DNA of 64,000 nt, taken from the NCBI GenBank assembly GCA_002007465.1, contig LNAC01000001.1:6181085-6245084 (forward strand), read 5' to 3'. Position numbers and translations under genes: made by a program. How positions within the stretch are numbered: the first letter of the stretch is position 1; every line of letters starts with the position of its first letter. This document shows, piece by piece, positions 23,375-32,226 of the stretch. The notes beneath the pieces were generated by a model, which was not told the DNA's origin, ran no database searches, and was given only the letters and a program-made list of their open reading frames with translations. This stretch comes from Ailurus styani. Lineage: Eukaryota > Chordata > Mammalia > Carnivora > Ailuridae.

Positions 23375-24640
23375 TAAAGAATGTTTTGAATTTTCTATAT
23401 GGTTAGAATTTTTTTGAGATCATCTTTTGTTGCTAATATCTAGTTCGATGGGTTATATTTTTATAGAATACAGATTCTGAATTATAAAGATTATCTTTGT
23501 TATCTTATACATGATTAATTTTTACAAGTATTTCATGGGTGTTTAAAAAGAACATACATTCCCCATCTGTTGATTACAAAGTTCTTTATTTTATTAAAGA
23601 CTTAATTATGTTATTCAATTCCTTCATAGCCTTTTCTTGATTTTTGTCTTTGTCAATTTTCCCTTCTAAGATTATTCTTTAATTTCTAAATTCTTTTTGC
23701 CTTATATAGTTTAATGCCATATCTTTCTGCATAAAAATTCATGAGTATTTTATTTTCTTGGTGGCTTTTATTATTTATCAAAATGAAGTGTCTCTTTTTA
23801 CATACCTTAGTGTTTTCAGCCATGAATTCCAGATTGCAATATTAGCTTTGCCACTATTGCTTTCTTTTTGATAACAGTCATTACTTTTATTATGGTTTAT
23901 TCTTTTGTCCTTATACTTTTTAGTCATTTGGCATTGGTTTTCTTTTTTTAAAATCATAAATAAAATAGAGCATGGTTTCAAAAAAATCCAAGAGTCATTG
24001 TTTCTTTGTATAACAATTTCACCCATTCACATTGTTATAATTTGTGTTTTGGGTTTTACTTCTGCTATTTCATTTTATGTTTCCTGTTTACCATGTTCCC
24101 ATGTTGTTTCTTTTTATTTTCTCACTCTCCTCACTTTGTTAGATTGAATTTATTTGCTCACCCTGACTTCTCTTGTCTGATAGTGGTTACCTTAAGTATA
24201 AATGTTTAAGAAATACATTGACACTATTACTCTATGAATATAAAATTTAATATCTATAGATTTTTCCCCCAAGAATAAGGCAAGTCCTCCTTCACTTTCC
24301 TATATAGGGCTTCTTGTGTTGGGGACCAGGATGTGCTTTCTCAACTCATGAAGATGCCATTTTCATGGGCTAATGTTAAGTGGCACCTGCTGGGGTTAAA
24401 AGCAGTCAAGTTAAAATCCTGGGATTTCAGTTCCAGATTTGTTTCTCTCTCTCTTTCTACCCTTCTTTCCTTTCTTTCTGTGGATTCTTCCTTGAAGTTT
24501 CAATATATTTCATAGTCACATTATCAGCAAGTAATTAGACTTAATTATAAGCTTTACTTGTTCCTTTCTTTGTAGCTCTTTCTCTATTCATTTTGTCTCT
24601 TTTATCTTTTTAAATTTTTTTCTGGAGTATCTGCAGGTAC

Positions 24641-25610
24641 ATTTTTAGAAAGGTGCTTGGGCAACACCTTCCCTCTGTGCCTCCAGAGCCAGCCTCCCCC
24701 TTTCTCTCTGTCCTGGCACCGGGGGCTGTCTGTGGGGGCTACATCCCCCCCTCAAGCCCCTTAGACCTGGAGCCTTTGCACTGTCCGGGTGGGGGTCCCC
24801 ACAGATAGTCCCTTTACTGAATCTCTTCAAATTACCCTAACTGGATGTGCCACCTGCTGCCAGTCGATATGATACTGGTCCTTATGAAAAGACAAACTTA
24901 CTTTGCTACAGACAGTCCCTAACTTGCGATTTTTTTTCAGTTTACCATGGAATTATTGGATGTTGCTCCATCGTGAGTCCAAGATGATCTGTAATGTAAA
25001 GTCTGTGTAATCTAATGTCTCTTTTCTCCTCATCTTTTGTCTAAGCATAGTGTTGTCTCCTAATTATGATGAGATCGAAAGCACAATTCTGAATACAGTC
25101 ATTCTCAGGTTCACGTGTGAGGTCCTGAGTGTTAATGAGGAAGCCCGTGGGCAGATCCCCAAAGGTGTTGCTTCCTTCTCGGGAAAGAATCCAGCTTCTG
25201 CGGACTTCTTAGAGGGAGAACTGTCTATTCCCCTCCAATGAATGCTGGGATGCAGCCAGGGGTGGATTCACCGAGGAGCCACCTGGGTGCAGAGAAGGTG
25301 CCCAGGGTGCCGGGGAGTCCAGGCCAGCTAATAGGCTGTTTCCAGCTGTGGTCTCTCTGGCTCTGCATTTTGTGGCTCTAGAAGGCTAGTCCCTTTGGTG
25401 AAAGTGGAAGACTGAAAGAATCATTAACAAAATGCCTCCAGCATACTCTGTCGATGTCCAGCCTTTAACGAGTAGGTAAAGGATACCTCTTGTAGTGGTT
25501 GCCATACTCTGCATTAATACTAGGATACCATGTAGCTGGTTTTACTAAAGACCTCAGAACTCTGCGACCTTGAGTATTTTTCTCCTAATCTTCTTATAAT
25601 TCTTCCCCAG
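24641..25610. other. Last intron, distal part
   Basis: It contains the Tigger-like remnant at 24909-24991 and otherwise no recognised feature. It ends in the terminal-exon acceptor with a strong pyrimidine tract. Confidence 0.45.
24909..24991 (+). mobile_element. Tigger-like internally deleted DNA transposon remnant
   Basis: An 83-nt element begins cagacagtccctaacttgcg and ends catcgtgagtccaagatgat plus ctg. These resemble the inverted ends of Tigger/MER44-type mariners. It is flanked by TA on both sides (24907-24908 and 24992-24993), the expected target duplication for this superfamily. The inverted repeats are imperfect. Confidence 0.55.
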
Positions 25611-25907
25611 GGCCTGGGACGTAGGAAGATCTCCCCAGAGAAAAGGCAACATGTTTCAAGAAATTTCAATCTCTGGGCATGTGACTATGTTCCATCTTGT
25701 CTTGATGGCTTTTCAAATAACCAAATATCATATGTCTATCAAGAAGCTGTGGTGGTCCCAATTTTCAGACGCTTCCCAAGACATTATAATGAGATATGGA
25801 ACTCTTTTGAATTTATTCCTCGGAGAAGCTATGCAGAGTTTTTGAAAAAGACTCCAAAAGTAAGGTTTGCTATTGACAAAAAGGTTGGTTCTTCGCTGGA
25901 GCCCTAA
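25611..25907 (+). CDS. SPATA48: Terminal coding exon of the SPATA48-like gene, with stop codon
   Basis: A textbook acceptor (branch-like ctaat near 25585, pyrimidine tract, cttccccag) opens a 297-nt phase-0 reading frame of 98 codons and TAA at 25905-25907. The peptide begins GLGRRKISPEKRQHV and contains NLWACDYVPSCLDGF and AEFLKKTPK. It has many aromatic and basic residues and no transmembrane segment. These traits, plus remembered similarity, suggest the C-terminus of SPATA48 (sperm microtubule inner protein 7), which lines the lumen of sperm doublet microtubules. In human this gene lies between ZPBP and IKZF1. An apparent donor (AAA|GTAAGG at 25860) is present, but the frame runs through it to the stop, so I treat it as unused. 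The shadow open frames over the same bases are not coding. Confidence 0.85.
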   Translation, partial: GLGRRKISPEKRQHVSRNFNLWACDYVPSCLDGFSNNQISYVYQEAVVVPIFRRFPRHYNEIWNSFEFIPRRSYAEFLKKTPKVRFAIDKKVGSSLEP

Positions 25908-26220
25908 TCCTTCCAGAAGGTTATTGATGAGTTTTGTAATATTGGTATTGCACTGAACACCCTAAAAGTATTTGCTTTCTGGTTTAGCCCTACTAGTTGA
26001 CATAGGATTTGTTTAAATTAGAGATTAGAGATTACACGTGCCTGAATGCTGAGGTGAAATATTCTTGCTGTGATAACACAGAGATTAAGGTCTTTATATT
26101 GAGAAACCAGAAAAGCTACACATATGTTACCACTCCCCACTTTATCATATTTCTGTTTTTTAATAAGGTTGAAAAATATTCAGGTCCTTATAAAATAAAG
26201 ATATGTGAAGATATACACAC
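25908..26220 (+). other. SPATA48: 3' untranslated region of the SPATA48-like gene
   Basis: After the TAA the sequence becomes AT-rich and has no repeat hallmark until about 26280. A canonical AATAAA lies at 26194-26199, about 290 nt after the stop. Cleavage would be expected 10-30 nt later, near 26210-26225. The end of the UTR is inferred from the signal alone. Earlier or later sites are possible. Confidence 0.55.
26194..26199 (+). terminator. Polyadenylation signal AATAAA
   Basis: This is the first exact AATAAA downstream of the stop codon at 25907. It sits in single-copy-looking sequence before the L1M block begins. Use is inferred from position. An AATAAG at about 26161 is a weaker alternative. 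Confidence 0.5.
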
Positions 26221-26895
26221 TTTAAATGGAAAGTGCTTTAAGCGAAAAATGTACTTAAACGAACTTTAAAATTGCCACATGGCCTTCGGGGGGAGTTTTA
26301 AAAATTCTGTAATTGATATAGGATCACATTTTCCTTCTGAAAGTTCAAACAATACAGAGATAGCAGGAGTTCCCCTTGATTTCATCGCATCTGCAATCCT
26401 TGTCCGTCCCCAGAAGTAAGTTAACCTTTTGTTTTTATTCCGTGCACTTAGAGTCATATTCATGTATATAACTCCATATAAATTTTGAACAGAAACTGTC
26501 CTACGGCACATGGTCTTCTATAAATTCTTTTGATATCTAACAATGTATCCTGGGAGTTCTTACCATGTCAGTATGAACAGACTAGTTTGCTTTTCAAACC
26601 GCTCCACTGCATTCCCTAAAATGGATGCATCATGTTTTTAGGAATTACCTTATTAATGAGCATTTGAATTGCTTCCCCCTTTTGGGTGCCCGACCTGGGG
26701 CCTTGAGAACATTTGGAGCCTCTTTAGGTGCATGTTTGTATGCCCCTCAGGAGTAAAATCTGAAAAGTTACCCTGTTCGAGCTAGATTGGATGAGATGCA
26801 CAGTTAAAGTTTTAATAAATACTCCCAAATTACCTTAAAGTGATGAGACTCTTACCAGTGGTGTGTGTGCATTTCAGTTTGTCCTCCCTCAAATG

Positions 26896-27105
26896 ATCTT
26901 TTATTTATTTACTTGTATTTATTTAGATAAAGGGAGAGTATGAGAGAGTGGGGAGGGGCAGAGAGAGAGAGAGAGAGAGAATCTGAAGCAGGCTCCATGC
27001 CCAGCATGGGCCGCAACGCAGGGCTTGATCTCACAACCCCGAGATCATGACCTGAGCTGAAGTCAAGAGTTGGATGCTTAATTGACTGAGCCACCTAGGT
27101 GCCCC
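26896..27105 (-). mobile_element. CAN-SINE, full length
   Basis: Reversed features on +: a (GA)n run, gaagcaggctccatgcccag, aaccccgagatcatgacctg and gagccacctaggtgccc. Confidence 0.94.
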
Positions 27106-28182
27106 TCACATTAGCTTTTAGATACTTAAGGATATGTAAGGACAAAAAAAAAAGTTACTTGTTTTCTTATTTTGCATTTCTCTGATTATTGGAGAAGTTG
27201 AGTGTTTTTTCCCACTCAGTGATCCTTTGTATCCTGCTCCTATGCACTTACCAGTGTCACCAGCACTCAGTACCAACACTTTCTTATTTGTATTTGGATA
27301 TTTTTTCCTAAAGATGAATTTTAGAATAAGCTTGTCAAGTAAATCCACTGGTAATTTGATGGAAATCTCCCCAAATTTAGAAAATAATTAATAGGAGAAT
27401 CGACATCCTTATGCCACAGTGAATCTCACCATTTATTCAGATCTTGTTTTATGTTCTTCGGTCAAGTTTTAGAGGGTTTTTTTCACATGGTTCTGACATG
27501 TTTCTTTTCTATGTTTATTCCTGCATATTTTGAACTTCTGTGGCTATTTTGAATTTTTTTTTAACTTACATTTTTAGGTTGATTTTGACCGATGTGTAAA
27601 AAAGCTATCGATTTCTCTATATGAATCTAGTATTTGACCCCTCGCGAAACTTGTAATAATAAATATTCCAAAAAGAAAAATAAAGTTCTAATAACTTCTC
27701 AGGGGATTTTTAAATTTTCTATGCAGATGATAATATTATTTGCAAAAATGATCATTTGTCTCATTTTTCACATTGACATGTCACCCTCATTTTATTGCAC
27801 CAGGTACAATTTGAATATTGGCACAGATGGTGCACATCCTCATTTCTGAATGTGACAAGGCTGCTTCTATTGTGGTGCTCTGAAGTCCGACTATTGCTCT
27901 AGGTTTTAGATAGGTAATCTTTATCCAGTTAAGAGTGAGCTCTTATTCTTTGTTTCTTGTTTTTCTCTGGCTAAGTTATTTTGTAAAGCCCATGGAACAT
28001 ACGTACCTGGGAAAAAAGAAAAGAAAATTAAACAGTGAAAAATGGTTTTCCTGGTATCCCTGACTCCGGTCCCCAATTCTTCTACCAGCGCCAGCCCTAC
28101 TGACTGACTCTTTTTAATGTATGTCTTTTTCCAGGTCATCTGTATAGATTCGTTCTCTCTCCCTCTCTCCTTCCCTCCCTCC

Positions 28183-28183
<1 letters not shown>

Positions 28184-28233
<50 letters not shown>
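28184..28233 (+). repeat. (CA)n microsatellite
   Basis: A pure CA dinucleotide run of 50 nt (about 25 units) is preceded by a CT-rich stretch. It is likely length-polymorphic. Confidence 0.98.
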
Positions 28234-28236
<3 letters not shown>

Positions 28237-28810
28237 TTAACAACGCAAACAAACAGGCACCCATGGTAGACACCATTCTGCTGTTGCCTTTCCGCTGCTC
28301 CACTACCAACTACACTTCCGAGTGTACCTTTGAAGGTTCAAAGCCGTTCCTTATCAGTACGTATAAGTCTTCTTTTTTGAACACACAGTTGCCTGGTATT
28401 TCATCACGTGGATGTGCCCTGGTCCTGGGATCTTCTCTTGGCCATTTATGCAGGTTACTCCTTTCCTCCTCTAGACATCTGTATAGATAAATATTTGCAT
28501 CCATCTATGAGCATTTCTATATGGTAAAACTCATGGAAATAAACTAGTTCAACCAAAGAATGTGTGGATTTTCAATTTTAGTTTATATTAAGTTAAAACA
28601 TTTAAAGACCAAATTTCCTAAAAGGGGCTGTGCTCCAGCTTATAGCTGCGCCAACGAGATATGAGATATGAACGCTTTTATTTCCCCCACTCGTGCATTA
28701 ACACATTTTTTGATATTTACCAATCTGTTAGCTAAAAAATGGTATCGTATTTCAATTTGTATCTCTTTCATTGTGTGTGTTGCTATTGAAAAGCCATTTG
28801 TGTTTCTTTT

Positions 28811-28994
28811 TTTTTTTTTTTAAAGATTTCATCCATTTATTTGACAGAGAGAGAGAGAGAGAGATCACAAGTAGGCAGAGAGGCAGGCCCCCCACGGAGC
28901 AGGGAGCCCGATACGGGGCTCGATCCCAGGACCCTGAGATCATGACCTGAGCCGAAGGCAGAGGCCCAATCCACTGAGCCACCCAGGTGCCCCA
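28811..28994 (-). mobile_element. CAN-SINE, young mustelid type
   Basis: Complete reversed element from the T-run to gccacccaggtgcccc. Target duplications at 28794-28810 and 28995-29011 match 16 of 17. Confidence 0.96.
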
Positions 28995-29700
28995 CCACTT
29001 GTGTTTCTTTTGCTGTGAACTGTTTATCTGTATCTTTCACTAATTCTTCCATTAGTTCATTTGTCTCACTCTTCAATTATTTGCACAATTTCTTGATATA
29101 TGATGATATTAAGGCATTTGTATCAAATGTTGGTTATTCCCTCTTTGTTACCATATATGTACTTTAAATCAATAGACTTTACTTCTTAGAGCAGTTCTAG
29201 GTCTATAGGAAAACTGAATGGGAAGTACCCAGATTCCAGGTACCTACCCTCCCCATTCATCACCCACCGTGGTTTCCCCTATTGTCAATGTCTTACACAG
29301 GTGGTATACACCATAATTTTAGTTCTGTGTGTATTTTCATGTAGTAAAATGCATGAATCTCTTATTTATTTAATGGCTTCTGGACTTCATGCTTTGCTTA
29401 GGACCCCTTTAATTTGAATTATGAAACCTAAGATTTGTTGTAGTTCTTACTGTTAATATATGGAGTGACATTTTAGCCCACGATGTTTTGGCAGTTATAG
29501 AGATGATCACGTAAATTTTCTGTATTAATCTGTGAATGTAGTAAAGTATATTAATGGATTTCCTAATGTTGACCCATACTAACATTCTAAGGGACAAACT
29601 TTAGGGTTATATGATGTATTATTCTTTTGATATTCTTTTGATGTATTATTCTCTTGACATGAGATGCAAATTTTTAAAGGATCTTAAAATCAATTGTTTT

Positions 29701-29888
29701 AAAAGACTCATTTATTTATTTTAGAGAGACAGCCCAGGGGGAAGGGGCAGAAGGTGAGAGAGCGTCTTAAGCAGACTCTGTGCTGAGCATGGAGCCAGAT
29801 ACGAGACTTGATCTCACAACCCTGAGATCACAACCTGAGCTGAAACCAAGGGTTCGAAGCTCTACCAACCGCACCTGCCAGGTGTCCC
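29701..29888 (-). mobile_element. CAN-SINE, first of a serial pair
   Basis: Reversed element on + (gagcatggagccagatacga, caaccctgagatcacaacct, tgccaggtgtccc). The target motif (t)taaaatc lies at 29684-29700 and again at 29889-29902, where the second SINE then inserted. Confidence 0.9.
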
Positions 29889-29902
29889 TAAAATCTACTT
29901 TA

Positions 29903-30122
29903 AAAAAAGATTTTGTGTATTTATGTATGTATGTATGTATGTATTTATTTAAGAGAGCGAGAGTGTGGGAGCAGAGGGAGGAGCAGAGGGGGAAGGAGAG
30001 GGACAAGTGGATTTGAGCTGAGACAGGAGCCCAAAGCACTGGCCTAAACCATGACCAGAGACTGACCCGAGCCAAACCAAGAGTTCGAGGCTCAACTGAC
30101 TAAAGCCACCCAGGGGCTCCTC
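29903..30122 (-). mobile_element. CAN-SINE, second of a serial pair
   Basis: A reversed element with a (TATG)n-expanded tail (29925-29944). It sits in the target duplication of the preceding SINE. The taaaatc motif recurs at 30123-30136. Confidence 0.9.
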
Positions 30123-30801
30123 TAAAATCAATTTTTACTATGCTCTGACACTGCATGTATACATTGCAAATATCTGTAGAATTTGTCATGAAATTTCCTG
30201 GACCTGGTGCAGTTTTCAGGTACAGGTCTTTGAACACCTTCTCAATGTGTTTTATGAAAATTAGTCTGTATCTTCTATTTCTTTTTTTCCTTTTCTCTAA
30301 TTTTGGTCACTGTCACTTTTTTAAAATTTATTTATACATTTTTTTTAGTAATCTCTACACTCACCGTGGGACTCGAACGCACAACCCTGAGATCAAGAGT
30401 CGCACACTCCTCCAACTGAGCCAGCCAGGCACCCCCCCTAACTTTGGTCACTATTATTTGTAGAGGAAATCATCTGTTTTATACTGATTTTTGAATTTGG
30501 GCTATTTCATTTAGTTATTGTCTTTAATCTTTAAAGTTATGTCCTGTCCTTTGACATGTTAAATGTTGTTCACGCGTCTTTGCTCTCTTTATCAAAGCTA
30601 CATTGTTGTTTGCTTTTGATCTTACTAATTTATGCCTTCGTGTTTACATATCCGTTCTTCGGTTTGTTTTTATTTCTTGATGGCTTCTCAAGGTGAAAGC
30701 ACAACTCCTTTATTTGCAGCCTTTCCTGTTTTCTTGTGAATGTAGGTAAGGCTGTTTCTTTCAAAGGCTACTCTGTAGCTACATCATGCTTTTCTATATA
30801 C
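30123..30801 (-). mobile_element. Old L1M ORF2-derived block, minus strand, middle part
   Basis: gaatttgtcatgaaatttcc, tggacctggtgcagttttca and taactttggtcactattatt read as decayed reverse L1 ORF2. It continues the block at 26280-29680 and resumes after the younger L1 at 31554. Confidence 0.65.
30312..30437 (-). mobile_element. CAN-SINE, short older subfamily
   Basis: gtaatctctacactcaccgt, aaccctgagatcaagagtcg and gagccagccaggcaccc on +. Target duplications ctaattttggtcact (30297-30311) and ctaactttggtcact (30438-30452) match 14 of 15. Confidence 0.94.
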
Positions 30802-31042
30802 TGTTCATTTAATTTTTATTATTTTTTTCCTTTTTTTTTCTTTTTTAAAAGTTTTAATTTAAATTCCAGTTAGTCCACATGCAGTGCAATATTGGATTCA
30901 GGTGTTCAATTTGTTGATTCAACACTTCCATCTATCACCTGTGCTGATCACAACACGTGCCCTCTTTCATCCCCAACCCCTATTTCACCTGTCCCCCCTG
31001 GTAACCATCCGTGTGTTCTCTAGAGTTAAGAGTCTGTTTCTT

Positions 31043-31253
31043 ATTTTATTTTATTTTATTTTAAAGATTTTTATTTATTTATTTGACAGAGAGAGACACA
31101 GCAAGAGAGGGAACACAAGCAGGGGGAGTGGGAGAGGGAGAAGCAGGCTTTCCTGCAGAGCAGGGAGCCCGATTAGGGGCTCGATCCCAGGGTCCTGGGA
31201 TCATGACCCGAGCCGAAGGCAGACGCTTAACGACTGAGCCCCCCAGGTGCCCC
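31043..31253 (-). mobile_element. CAN-SINE with perfect target duplication
   Basis: A complete reversed element with a (TTTTA)n-type tail at 31043-31060. The duplication taagagtctgtttctt is exact at 31027-31042 and 31254-31269 (16 of 16). Confidence 0.96.
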
Positions 31254-31269
31254 TAAGAGTCTGTTTCTT

Positions 31270-31440
31270 GGGGCACCTGGTGGCTCAGTCACTTTAACTT
31301 CTGCCTTCAGCTCAGGTCANGTTGGGGGGGGGGGGGGGGGGGGTCCTTGCTCAGCGGGAAGCCTGCTTCTCCCTCTGCCCTTCTCCACTGCTCATGATCT
31401 TGCTTTCTCAAATAAATAAATAAAATATTTAAAAAAAAAA
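31270..31440 (+). mobile_element. CAN-SINE with an assembly break inside
   Basis: Head ggggcacctggtggctcagt and tail aaataaataaataaaatatt are clear. The middle is replaced by one n (31320) and 20 G (31324-31343). The target motif agtctgtttct is at 31258-31268 and 31441-31451, so it used the previous SINE's duplication. Confidence 0.88.
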
Positions 31441-31553
31441 AGTCTGTTTCTCAGTTTCCCTCTCAGACACATAGATCAATGGAACAGAATACAAAACCCG
31501 GAAATGAACCCACAACTATATGGTCAGTTAAGCTTTGACAAAGTAGGATAGAA

Positions 31554-31807
31554 TGTTCATTTTAAAGTGGCTTATAATTTTCTTTTTTAATCCAAGAATT
31601 ATTAAGAAGTATATTTTCTAATTTATTCTTTTGTTAGTTTTCATCATCTATATTTTATTATTTGATTAATTTTTGCATGTGGTCAGTAATTAAAATTTGC
31701 ATAATTTCTACCTAATGAAAAATTTAAAATGTTGTGGCTTAACACATGGTATTTGCAAATGTTCTAGGGGGTATTTGAAAAGGATGTGTAATCACTCTTT
31801 TAAAAAG
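31554..31807 (-). mobile_element. Old L1M block, minus strand, resumed
   Basis: ctttttttaatccaag-type T-rich sequence and gtggcttaacacatggtatt match reverse L1 ORF2 and continue the interrupted old L1M to the left. Confidence 0.6.
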
Positions 31808-31820
31808 AAATTTATTTTGG

Positions 31821-32008
31821 GGGGCACCTGGGTGGCTCAGATGGTTAAGCATCTGCTTTCAGCTCAGGTCATGATCTCCAGGTCCTGGGATCGAGCCCCC
31901 ATGTCCGGCTGCCTGCTCAGGGGAGAGCCTGCTTCTCCCTCCGCCTGCCGCTCCCCCTGCTTGTGCGCTCTCTGTCTCTCACTCAAATGAATAAATAAAA
32001 TCTTAAAA
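31821..32008 (+). mobile_element. CAN-SINE, first of a serial pair
   Basis: Forward element from ggggcacctgggtggctcag to aataaataaaatcttaaaaa. The right flank motif aaaattatttgga (32009-32021) is the target of the next SINE. The left flank aaatttattttgg is a weaker match. Confidence 0.94.
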
Positions 32009-32021
32009 AAAATTATTTGGA

Positions 32022-32213
32022 GGGCGCCTGGGTGGCTCAGTGGGTTAAAGCCCCTGCCTTCGGCTCAGGTCATGATCTCAGGGTCCTGGGATCGAGGCCT
32101 GCATCAGGCTCTCTGCTCAGCAGGGAGCCTGCTTCCCCCCCCCCTCTGCCTGCCTCTCAGCCTACTTGTGATCTGATCTCTCTGTGTCAAATAAATAAAT
32201 AAAATCTTTAAAA
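32022..32213 (+). mobile_element. CAN-SINE, young mustelid type, second of a serial pair
   Basis: Forward element with the mustelid tail (ctctgcctgcctctcagcct, ctctgtgtcaaataaataaa). Exact 13-nt duplication aaaattatttgga at 32009-32021 and 32214-32226. Confidence 0.96.
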
Positions 32214-32226
32214 AAAATTATTTGGA

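Larger units (their letters stand above)
22290..24640 (-). mobile_element. Old L1M (LINE-1) sequence, minus strand, broken by two SINEs
   Basis: The + strand shows the T-rich reverse of an old L1, first 3'-region wording (22300-22740), then ORF2-like sequence (for example gttattcaattccttcatag and cattttatgtttcctgttta). It is too decayed for any open frame of biological meaning. CAN-SINEs at 22882 and 23175 interrupt it. Ends are approximate, and more than one L1 may be present. Confidence 0.65.
1..26220 (+). other. SPATA48: 3' part of a multi-exon gene body (SPATA48/SPMIP7-like)
   Basis: This entry frames the exons listed separately. Three exons (20029-20160, 21136-21216, 25611-25907), probably preceded by 15342-15395, share strand, order and phase 0 at every junction. 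Spliced together they give one uninterrupted C-terminal reading frame of 170 codons before TAA (188 with the candidate exon). The first codons and the promoter are not here, so the gene must begin upstream of base 1. From memory the protein end resembles SPATA48 (SPMIP7, C7orf72), a protein of the doublet-microtubule lumen in sperm flagella. I could not check this by search. The introns carry SINEs, MIRs, L2 and L1 fragments, none touching an exon boundary. The left edge at base 1 is simply the window edge. Confidence 0.6.
26280..29680 (-). mobile_element. Old L1M block, minus strand, left part
   Basis: Reverse-strand L1 wording runs from 3'-region type (26300-26860, 28020-28800, 29040-29340) to ORF2-like (27180-27960: ggggatttttaaattttcta, aggtaatctttatccagtta). 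The mixed order suggests two or more old copies. No intact reading frame remains. CAN-SINEs at 26896 and 28811 and a (CA)n at 28184 are nested. Confidence 0.65.
30811..31553 (-). mobile_element. Younger LINE-1 with 5' inversion, hosting two SINEs
   Basis: The left part (about 30840-31042, T-run then aaattccagttagtccacat and ctggtaaccatccgtgtgtt) is the reverse of a carnivore L1 3' end. The right part (about 31467-31553, acacatagatcaatggaaca then tggtcagttaagctttgaca) is L1 ORF2 in forward orientation. Opposite orientations within one insertion, flanked by the shared motif tgttcattt (30802-30810 and 31554-31562), fit twin-primed insertion with inversion. Two CAN-SINEs inserted in it later. No functional reading frame is present. 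Confidence 0.75.
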
